NCBI GenBank assembly: GCA_964444795.1
Contig: CAYUIQ010000310.1
Coordinates: 1-9,114, forward strand
From: JABMRP01 sp964444795
GTDB taxonomy: Bacteria > Planctomycetota > Planctomycetia > Pirellulales > Thermoguttaceae
Reading direction: 5' to 3'
Length of the DNA: 9,114 bases
The notes below the pieces were generated by a model, which ran no database searches, was not told the origin of the DNA, and was given only the letters and a program-made list of their open reading frames with translations. The translations under genes and the position numbers were made by a program. Shown one piece after another: positions 1 to 5,138 of this stretch (within the stretch, counting starts at the first letter, position 1; each line of letters starts with the position of its first letter).

Positions 1-4
1 GTTT

Positions 5-41
<37 letters not shown>

Positions 42-57
42 GTCGGCCTACCCCACT

Positions 58-957
58 TCACGCCACGCACACCCCTTCGGTTTGCGTCAGCCGGCGGAAC
101 AACTCGGCCAGATGTCCCATGACGGGCCGGTGCTCCGAGGAGCCGATCGGCCGGCCGTCGACTTCGACCACGGGCACGATCTCGCCCATCGTGCCCGTGC
201 AGAAGGCTTCGTCGGCCCGGTAAATCTCGGCCAGCGAGATGTCGCGGACCTGATGGGGGATGCCGTGTTGCTCGCATAACCCCAGCACGGCCGCTCGCGT
301 GATGCCCTCGGGACAGGCGACGCCGTGCGACGTCGAAACGACTCCCCCGGCGACGGCGAACACGTGCGTGGCATTGGTCTCGGCGACGAACCCCCGGGCG
401 TCGAGCATCAGCGCGTCGTCGGCGCCCGCGACGTTGGCCTCGATCTTGGCCAGGATCGAGTTGAGCAGGTTGTTGTGATGGATCTTCGGGTCCAACACGT
501 CGGGCGTCGGCCGCCGCAGCGAAGACGTGATCAGCCGTACGCCCCCTCGATCGTAAACCGGCGGTTTGTGCTCGGCCAGGACGATCAACGTCGGCCCGCT
601 TTGGTTCAGCCGCGGGTCCATGCCCGAGGTGATCTTCACGCCTCGCGTAAGTGTCAAGCGGATGTGAACGCCGTCGTGCATCTTGTTGGCGGCCAGGGTT
701 TGCTTGATCCGTTCGATGATCTCCTCGTGCGAGGGGATCTGCTCAAAGGCCAGCGCCAGGGCCGAATGGCGGAGTCGGTCGAGATGTTCGACCAGCCGAA
801 AGACACGCCCGTGGTAGACCCGCAAGCCTTCCCATACACCGTCGCCGCCCTGCACGACCGAATCGAACGGGCTGATGCCCGCCTCGTCGCGGTGGACCAA
901 CCGGCCGTTGATATTGATCAGCAGATCGCGGTTCTTTTCGTTGAATTTCTGTAGCAT
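58..957 (-). CDS. Class IV PLP-dependent aminotransferase (BCAT / D-amino-acid aminotransferase superfamily)
   Basis: A complete 299-aa fold-type IV aminotransferase, close to the usual 280-310 aa. Family enzymes are cytosolic and use PLP to move an amino group between a branched-chain (or D-) amino acid and a 2-oxo acid; ADC lyase is a further member. Visible landmarks: the substrate-loop start around residues 30-46 (GISPFDSVVQGGDGVWEG), Arg54 and Arg100 in phosphate-binding-type contexts, the expected Schiff-base Lys158 in DPKIHHNNLLNSILAKIEA, Glu193 in FVAETNATHVF, PEGITR at 216-221, and the TGTMGEIVPV glycine/threonine loop at 254-263. The ATG at 957 is used because the first beta-strand (LLININGRLV) follows directly; the ribosome site before it is weak. 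The gene stands alone on the minus strand, 24 bp below a decayed oxidoreductase ORF. Substrate cannot be fixed from sequence; IlvE-like BCAT is the likeliest name, a D-amino-acid enzyme the alternative. Confidence 0.9.
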   Translation of the reverse strand: MLQKFNEKNRDLLININGRLVHRDEAGISPFDSVVQGGDGVWEGLRVYHGRVFRLVEHLDRLRHSALALAFEQIPSHEEIIERIKQTLAANKMHDGVHIRLTLTRGVKITSGMDPRLNQSGPTLIVLAEHKPPVYDRGGVRLITSSLRRPTPDVLDPKIHHNNLLNSILAKIEANVAGADDALMLDARGFVAETNATHVFAVAGGVVSTSHGVACPEGITRAAVLGLCEQHGIPHQVRDISLAEIYRADEAFCTGTMGEIVPVVEVDGRPIGSSEHRPVMGHLAELFRRLTQTEGVCVA

Positions 958-981
958 GGGTGGTCCGTTCTCTTATTGACG

Positions 982-1362
982 CTATTCGTCCTTCCCGGGA
1001 CGTTCTTTCGCGTTGCAGTCGTTCAAGAGCCGCGAGATACGGTCGCCGTCTTTTTCGACCGTGCCCGGGCGGCATTCCAAGAGGACCTTCATGCCGTGTT
1101 CTTCGGCCAGTTCGGCGAACAGTTGGCGAAACTTGTACTGCATTTCATGTCCGCCGCCGGCGAACTGCTTGTCGCGCCCCAGCATCCTCTTCGTCAGGCC
1201 GCCGATATCGCCCGGATACTTGCAGTCTTGCCACACCCGAATCCCCCCGTCGACGATCCCCCCGAGCCCGCTGGCCGGTTCGACCACGACCACCGACTTC
1301 CCCCGCCCGGCCGCCGCAATCGCAGCCATCATCCCCGAGGCGGTGCCAAGGGCATCTGGGAG
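982..1362 (-). pseudogene. Remnant of an FAD-dependent oxidoreductase (N-terminal Rossmann part only)
   Basis: The open stretch after an in-frame TAA (1363-1365) reads into a recognisable FAD-binding N-terminus: a degraded glycine-rich loop (LGTASGMMAAIAAAGRGKS), the strand-end acidic motif VVVVEP, then LGGIVDGGIRVWQDC and IGGLTKRM, typical of planctomycete FAD_oxidored-type proteins. It then stops at a TAG after about 125 codons, whereas family members normally run to about 450-600 aa. The first strand and part of the GxGxxG loop lack a proper start, and the last roughly 20 residues (from NDCNAKERPGKDE) look off-family. An ATG at 1332 lies inside the Rossmann helix, so translation from there would not give a working nucleotide-binding domain. 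Both ends are therefore broken. A short new protein using that ATG is possible but unlikely. Confidence 0.7.
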
Positions 1363-1484
1363 TTAAGTCCAGGGCAACACCTCAATCATACCATTCGTAT
1401 CGCGATGGGCCAGAAGTCCCCTGCGCACTTCGTACTCCGGATCCGAGCCGGTCTCCCATCAGGAATGCCCGATCGGATCGCGAC
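1363..1484. other. Decayed spacer between the small secreted ORF and the oxidoreductase remnant
   Basis: All three minus-strand frames carry stops. One frame is open from about 1458 to the TAA at 1363-1365 and would end in residues such as EYEVRRGLLAHRDTNG, but it has no start, weak third-position GC bias, and no family I recognise. It reads as coding DNA broken by frameshifts or deletions rather than as a regulatory spacer. Confidence 0.35.
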
Positions 1485-1676
1485 CTATTGTCCAGGGCTT
1501 CGCAGTCGCTGCATCGCTTCGGCGTAACGCTCGCCGAGCAGGCGTAAGCTCTCGCTGTCGAAGTGCCACGGGTCGGTTGTCGTCAGGCCGGCCGGTTCCT
1601 CCGCCGCTTGCGATCCGGTGGCAGCGGAAATCAGCAGCAAGAGGGAAAGAGTTGCCCAGCGTTTTCCACGGTCCAT
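1485..1676 (-). CDS. Small secreted protein of unknown function (63 aa), possibly a truncated gene
   Basis: The ATG at 1676 follows a good Shine-Dalgarno (GGGAG, 7 nt upstream). The product starts with a classic signal peptide: basic MDRGKR, hydrophobic LSLLLLISAATG, and an AXA-type site at SQAAEE near residue 25. The mature part would be only about 38 residues, with no motif I recognise. The gene ends at a TAG. Just downstream in another frame is a short open run (about 1363-1435) that ends at the stop preceding the oxidoreductase remnant. Planctomycete FAD oxidoreductases are often secreted, so this could be the displaced 5' end of that gene, or an unrelated truncated secreted protein. The signal peptide plus SD makes expression plausible; function is unknown. 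Confidence 0.45.
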   Translation of the reverse strand: MDRGKRWATLSLLLLISAATGSQAAEEPAGLTTTDPWHFDSESLRLLGERYAEAMQRLRSPGQ

Positions 1677-1709
1677 GACTATTCTCCCGGTGTTCGATCG
1701 TTCGGCGAG

Positions 1710-1715
1710 TATAAT
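1710..1715 (+). promoter_or_regulatory. Candidate -10 box between the divergent small secreted gene and fetB
   Basis: TATAAT lies on the plus strand 78 nt before the fetB ATG. On the minus strand the overlapping bases 1708-1713 read TATACT, about 30 nt before the small secreted ORF. The spot could serve both directions. No convincing -35 hexamer is seen at 16-18 bp on either side, and no clear Fur-like palindrome is present, so this is a weak call from the -10 alone. Confidence 0.3.
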
Positions 1716-1792
1716 GCATCGGATGCGGTGATTATGTGTTTTTCAACGGCCTGCTATGGCACCTCCCCTTACCGAACAATTCGAGTCAATCC

Positions 1793-2590
1793 ATGGTCCA
1801 CGAACTCTCGTTCTGGCAGGTGGCGCTGGCGGCTTCGCTAATTGTCGTCAACGGCATTCTCTCTGTCGCGCTGCGGCTCGGGCTTGAACGGCAACTGGCC
1901 ATTGCCGCGGCCAGAACCGTCGGCCAACTCCTGCTCGTCGGGCTGGTGCTGGAGTCGATCTTCTCGTGGGGACAGCAGAACTGGACCGTGGTCGTCGGCA
2001 TGATGACCTTCATGGCGGCGATTGCCGGTGTGTCGGCCGTGCAGCGGAGCCGGTATCGTTATCGGGGGATCTGGCTCGACAGTCTGGTCTCGATTTGGGC
2101 CAGTAGTTGGCTGATCGCCGCCGTGGCCCTGCTGGCGGTGGTGCGGGTCGACCCCTGGTATCGGCCGCAATACGCGATCCCCCTGCTCGGGATGATCCTG
2201 GGCAACACGCTCAACGGCATCTCGCTCGGGCTGGACCGGTTCGGCGAGGAATTGACCGCCCGGCGCGATCAGGTCGAGTCGCTGTTGGCCCTCGGGGCCA
2301 CGCGCTGGGAGGCCGCCCGGAGCCCGATCCAACAGGCCGTGCGTACCGGCATGACGCCGATTATCAACTCGATGATGGTCGTCGGGCTGGTCAGCCTGCC
2401 GGGGATGATGACCGGCCAGATGCTCGGCGGCGTGGATCCGATGGTGGCGGTGAAGTATCAGATCGTGATCATGTTCCTGATCGGCTCCGCCACGGCGCTG
2501 GGATGCGTCGGCGTGGTTCTGTTGAGCTATCGCCGCCTGTTCAGCCGCGACCACCAACTCCTCGCCCGTCGGATCGTCCGGCGCGATTAG
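1793..2590 (+). CDS. fetB: FetB/UPF0014-family ABC permease (metal, probably iron, export)
   Basis: A 265-aa polytopic inner-membrane protein, close to the 259 aa of E. coli FetB (YbbM), which with the ATPase FetA exports iron and helps resist oxidative stress. Family signatures: IPLLGMILGNTLNGISLGLDR (129-149), the following cytoplasmic VESLLALGATRWEAAR, and INSMMVVGLVSLPGMMTGQ with LGGVDPMVAVKYQI (191-224). The hydrophobic runs fit about six to seven membrane helices. I chose the ATG at 1793, which starts MVHELSFWQVALAAS directly before helix 1. An in-frame ATG at 1736 would add 19 residues not typical of the family. No FetA ATPase gene lies beside it: upstream is a divergent gene fragment and downstream a convergent gene whose stop overlaps this one by 4 bp (2587-2590). 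The partner must be encoded elsewhere, or another ATPase serves. Confidence 0.88.
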   Translation: MVHELSFWQVALAASLIVVNGILSVALRLGLERQLAIAAARTVGQLLLVGLVLESIFSWGQQNWTVVVGMMTFMAAIAGVSAVQRSRYRYRGIWLDSLVSIWASSWLIAAVALLAVVRVDPWYRPQYAIPLLGMILGNTLNGISLGLDRFGEELTARRDQVESLLALGATRWEAARSPIQQAVRTGMTPIINSMMVVGLVSLPGMMTGQMLGGVDPMVAVKYQIVIMFLIGSATALGCVGVVLLSYRRLFSRDHQLLARRIVRRD

Positions 2591-2784
2591 AGAGCCAACG
2601 CCAACACCAAGAGAAAGCCGATCCAGACCGCCAGAAGCGTCCCGGTGATCCACAATAGCGGCTTGCTTGGCCGAGGCGGGTCTGCATCGGGGAGCGTCGA
2701 AGCGGGCTCGCCGGGTGTTGGATCCTTCGGGGCCGAACGGGCCGAGGAAACCGTTTTCCGTCGATTGCGCCGACTTTTGCTCAC
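2587..2784 (-). CDS. Small single-span membrane protein, last gene of the operon (65 aa)
   Basis: Starts at GTG (2784-2782), overlapping the stop of the upstream gene as GTGA, and ends in a TAA that overlaps the stop of convergent fetB. The first roughly 40 residues are basic, proline-rich and likely disordered (MSKSRRNRRKTVSSARS). Residues about 43-64 (LLWITGTLLAVWIGFLLVLALAL) form one membrane helix running to the C-terminus, a tail-anchored layout with the basic part in the cytoplasm. A strong Shine-Dalgarno is supplied by the GAG repeat encoding the neighbour's poly-Glu tail, so translation is probably coupled. No family recognised. The overlapping stop/start and good SD support a real gene. 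Confidence 0.65.
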   Translation of the reverse strand: MSKSRRNRRKTVSSARSAPKDPTPGEPASTLPDADPPRPSKPLLWITGTLLAVWIGFLLVLALAL

Positions 2785-3209
2785 TCCTCCTCCTCCTCCG
2801 ACATCGAGATCTTGAACTCCCGCTGAAAGGCCGTTTCAAAATCGAACACGTCCTCGAAATCCTCGCGACAGTCCTGATCCGTTTTGCGCATTTGGCCGAT
2901 GCGTACCATGCTGAAAACGATTTCGCCGAAGTCACCTGTCCGGCAAATCCCCCAACTATTGAGCACTGTTTTGGCCATGTAGCCAAACTGCCGCAAGGCC
3001 AACTGGCGGATGGCTTCACAGAGTTCCTGCCCGGTGACGTGTCGCTCGGTTTCCTCTTCTCCGGGGTCGGGCATCGTGTCGCCCGCTTCTCCCAGTCCCA
3101 TGACGGAATGAGCGTAATTGAGCGACTCGAACACGAAGACGTACGCGTCGACTTTATAGCGGGAGTCTTCTTCAATAAGTTGCGAAATCGGATGCGCGGG
3201 ATCGATCAT
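2781..3209 (-). CDS. Minf_1886-type conserved protein of Planctomycetes/Verrucomicrobia
   Basis: 142 aa from the ATG at 3209 (MIDPAHPISQLIEEDSRYK). Characteristic family text: the DSRYKVDAYVFVFESLNYA helix (15-33), HVTGQELCEAIRQLALRQFG (57-76), then TVLNSWGICRTGDFGEIVFSMV (81-102) and REDFEDVFDFETAF (115-128). I recognise it as the PVC-restricted family annotated 'Minf_1886' or TIGR04138; its biochemical role is not known to me. No signal peptide or membrane span, so cytoplasmic. The frame stays open a further 99 codons upstream, but only because it reads through the ricT minisatellite out of frame (Arg/Asn-rich repeats); family homology begins near the ATG at 3209. It lies 34 bp after ricT. 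A run of five Glu codons (GAG) ends the protein and doubles as ribosome site for the next gene. Confidence 0.85.
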   Translation of the reverse strand: MIDPAHPISQLIEEDSRYKVDAYVFVFESLNYAHSVMGLGEAGDTMPDPGEEETERHVTGQELCEAIRQLALRQFGYMAKTVLNSWGICRTGDFGEIVFSMVRIGQMRKTDQDCREDFEDVFDFETAFQREFKISMSEEEEE

Positions 3210-3243
3210 CTTTTTGGGGCCTGGAACTTTGCTGGTCTGGGAT

Positions 3244-4284
3244 TCATTCGCGTGAACGGGGTGGTTTCGGCGGGGCTCGTTTCGACGGAGCTCGTTTCGA
3301 CGGAGCTTGTTTCGACGGAGCTTGTTTCGACGGGGCTCGTTTCGACGGAGCTTGTTTCGACGGAGCTTGTTTCGACGGAGCTTGTTTCGATGGGGCCGGT
3401 TTCGATGGGGCCGGTTTCGACGGGGCCGGTTTCGACGGGACCGGTCTCTGGGAATCGGTGTCCTTTGCCGGCGATCCATCGGGATCGGGGGGCGACAGAT
3501 CGCCAAGCGCGACCAAGCGGCGGTGGCGGTCGTCCGACTCCACGAGTACTTGCCCGGTGAGAATCTCGTGGTTGATCACGCGTCCTTGGCCGTCGGGAGT
3601 CGTGACTCGGGAGCCGATCCGCGGAAGTTCCTTCTGGATTTGCTCGTAGACGTCATACTCGTACCGCAGGCAACATTTCAGGCGACCGCAGCGGCCGGAG
3701 ATCTTGCTCGGGTCGAGCGTGGCCTTCTGCAATTTGGCCATTTTCATCGAGACCGGGGGCATCTCGCTCAGGTGGGAGTTGCAGCAGACCGAGTTGCCGC
3801 AGTCGCCATAGTCGGCCATCAGTTTCGCCTCGTCGCGAACTCCGATCTGCCGCATCTCGATTCGCGTTTGAAACTCCCCGGCCAACCGGCGAACCAACTC
3901 GCGAAAGTCGACCCGGCCATCGGCCAGGTAGTAGACCACGATCCGCTCGCCGCCGAAAAGATGTTCCACGTCGACCAGATTCATGGGCAGGCTGAGCGTG
4001 TCGATGAACTTTTGGCAAACCTCAAGCTTCTGCCGCGATTCTTCCCCAATGCGTGAAAGCTCGTTGGCGTCGTTGGCGGTCATCGCCCGAAGAATCTGGC
4101 CGCCGGTCGGATCCTTCAATTTCCCGATCGTCGGTTCGTCGGCCTCGCACAGCACTTCGCCGGCTTCCAGGCCGCGATCGGTCCGCACGATGACCCGGGT
4201 CCCCCGGCTGTATTGTTGCTTGGGATTGCTGGAATGGACCCCCAGCAGTCGCATCGAACCGTATCGAACCACGTATTTGGGCAT
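3244..4284 (-). CDS. ricT: RicT/YaaT-like PSP1-domain protein with pentapeptide-repeat tail
   Basis: A 346-aa cytosolic protein. The N-terminal part (MPKYVVRYGSMRLLGV, then RGTRVIVRTDRGLEAGEVL at 28-46) and the PSP1 C-terminal region (about 60-150) match RicT (YaaT). In Bacillus subtilis RicT joins RicA and RicF in an Fe-S complex that affects RNase Y-dependent RNA processing and, through it, sporulation, competence and biofilm formation. The cysteine core is intact: C162, C167, C168 (GDCGNSVCC) and C199, C204, C205 (GRCGRLKCC), around the family sequence PVSMKMAKLQ. Residues 225-262 form the usual small C-terminal domain. From 281 to 340 follow twelve pentapeptides of type (P/Q/R)APSK, a basic disordered tail not seen in standard RicT, ending PPRSRE. 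The gene starts 110 bp after the DUF4190 gene. The PSP1/RicT call is firm; the RNA-processing role here is by analogy. Confidence 0.9.
   Translation of the reverse strand: MPKYVVRYGSMRLLGVHSSNPKQQYSRGTRVIVRTDRGLEAGEVLCEADEPTIGKLKDPTGGQILRAMTANDANELSRIGEESRQKLEVCQKFIDTLSLPMNLVDVEHLFGGERIVVYYLADGRVDFRELVRRLAGEFQTRIEMRQIGVRDEAKLMADYGDCGNSVCCNSHLSEMPPVSMKMAKLQKATLDPSKISGRCGRLKCCLRYEYDVYEQIQKELPRIGSRVTTPDGQGRVINHEILTGQVLVESDDRHRRLVALGDLSPPDPDGSPAKDTDSQRPVPSKPAPSKPAPSKPAPSKQAPSKQAPSKQAPSKRAPSKQAPSKQAPSKRAPSKRAPPKPPRSRE
3265..3444 (-). repeat. 15-bp coding minisatellite, 12 units, in the 3' end of ricT
   Basis: Twelve in-frame 15-bp units (plus-strand consensus near gcttgtttcgacgga) encode PVPSK, PAPSK x3, QAPSK x3, RAPSK, QAPSK x2, RAPSK and RAPPK. 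Neighbouring units are often identical at DNA level, and variants are clustered: CCG units at the promoter-proximal end, cttgt and ctcgt units distal. This points to recent expansion by slippage or unequal exchange. Because the unit is a multiple of three and lacks stops, several other frames also stay open across it. Confidence 0.93.
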
Positions 4285-4394
4285 GTCTGGCTACTCGCTC
4301 CACCGGTGGGTCGGAAGTAATTCAGTATATCGGGCCGCGCCACGGCCGGGAAGAGATATGCGGCACGGCACTTCCGAGGGGAGCAGCCACCCCC
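4285..4394. other. Intergenic gap upstream of ricT with hairpin and possible minus-strand -10
   Basis: This is the only sizeable gap inside the minus-strand cluster. It holds a perfect 5-bp-stem hairpin (GGCCG-CGCCA-CGGCC, about 4333-4347) and, next to it, TATACT on the minus strand (4324-4329), about 40 nt before the ricT ATG. The -35 side is poor. The gap may carry an internal promoter for ricT and its followers, or a weak attenuating hairpin; neither is proven. Confidence 0.3.
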
Positions 4395-5138
4395 TTACCT
4401 GACAACGTCGCCTTCGAGCCAGTAGGCCACCGGCCCGGAGCCCAACTCGGGCACTTCGACGTGGAATTTCCCGCCCACGCCCCGCACTTGTTGGGTGTAG
4501 TCCGTCCGCAAGCCCCCAACGAGCTTGACGCGGATGAGTTCCGTCGGCTTGGGATCGACCTGGCAGTATTGGCACTTCTTGTTGTACGGATTCAGGGCGA
4601 ATCGGGTCAGACCCCTTGTCTGCCGCCCGGGATACATGTACCCCTCGATGTAGATCTTCTGACCGTCCAACTCGATGGCGCCGGGAGGAACCCGTTCCCC
4701 CTCGACTTTCGGATCGGGCTGGAGCATCTCGTAGTCGACCAGTTGGTAGCCGGGCGGTGCGGCGGCAAAGTAGCCGTGGATCAGCCACGAGTATCCGGCG
4801 ATCCACACCACGGCCGAAACGGCCAACCCCCCGTAGGCCATGGGCACCCCGGTTCGTTCCTCGGGAGCCTTGCGAATCTGCCGCAGGGCCACGTACCCGG
4901 CAATGATCCCCACGACCGGCGCAACGGCCATCGACCAGAAAACGAAGGTTCCAATGGTCAGAACACCACACGCCAGACTGAGCACGGCCAGGGCGTTGAC
5001 CGACCGGTAGCGGCGAGGCGGTTGGGCCTCCTCGTCGAGTTCGTCTCCCGCATCGCGTTCGATGATCTCGTCTTCCTCGCCAAGATTGACGGGTTCGTCG
5101 GGCGATTCGAGCGGTCGGTTGTCGTAGGAGTTGCTCAT
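4395..5138 (-). CDS. DUF4190 membrane protein with DUF3299-like periplasmic C-terminal domain
   Basis: 247 aa in three parts. Residues 1-46 are acidic and disordered. Residues 47-121 are a DUF4190-like membrane module: hydrophobic runs at about 48-68, 70-86 and 103-121, with the RQIRKAPEERTG loop between the second and third. Residues 128-247 form a soluble domain with IELDGQKIYIEGYMYPG, RFALNPYNKKCQYCQVDPKPTELIRVKL, closely resembling the DUF3299 pattern (a DG-x-x-V/I-x-I-x-G-Y/F start, then a cysteine segment and Pro-x-Pro). By the positive-inside rule the C-terminal domain is outside the cytoplasm. C189 and C192 form a CxxC that could bind metal or form a disulfide. The ATG overlaps the permease stop (TGATG), so translation is likely coupled and the protein may belong to the ABC complex. 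Function unknown; the DUF4190 call is firmer than DUF3299. Confidence 0.78.
   Translation of the reverse strand: MSNSYDNRPLESPDEPVNLGEEDEIIERDAGDELDEEAQPPRRYRSVNALAVLSLACGVLTIGTFVFWSMAVAPVVGIIAGYVALRQIRKAPEERTGVPMAYGGLAVSAVVWIAGYSWLIHGYFAAAPPGYQLVDYEMLQPDPKVEGERVPPGAIELDGQKIYIEGYMYPGRQTRGLTRFALNPYNKKCQYCQVDPKPTELIRVKLVGGLRTDYTQQVRGVGGKFHVEVPELGSGPVAYWLEGDVVR

Noticed and set aside
1736..1792. Earlier ATG for fetB
   Set aside because: The extra 19 residues are not typical of the family, and the ATG at 1793 leads directly into the first conserved helix.
1838..3175. A 445-codon minus-strand open frame antisense to fetB
   Set aside because: It is a high-GC shadow frame rich in Asp, His and Gln repeats. 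fetB on the plus strand has strong family motifs, and two real minus-strand genes occupy other frames.
3265..3444. CRISPR-like array
   Set aside because: The units are 15 bp, contiguous, without spacers, and encode in-frame pentapeptides.
3210..3506. A 99-codon upstream extension of the Minf_1886-type gene, rich in Arg-Asn repeats
   Set aside because: It overlaps ricT on the same strand in another frame and is open only because the 15-bp repeat lacks stops; family homology starts near the ATG at 3209.
2667..4056. Long plus-strand open frames with VSTEL- or FRRSL-type repeats across the ricT tail
   Set aside because: They are antisense to ricT and the Minf_1886-type gene, show no family features, and arise from the stop-free minisatellite.
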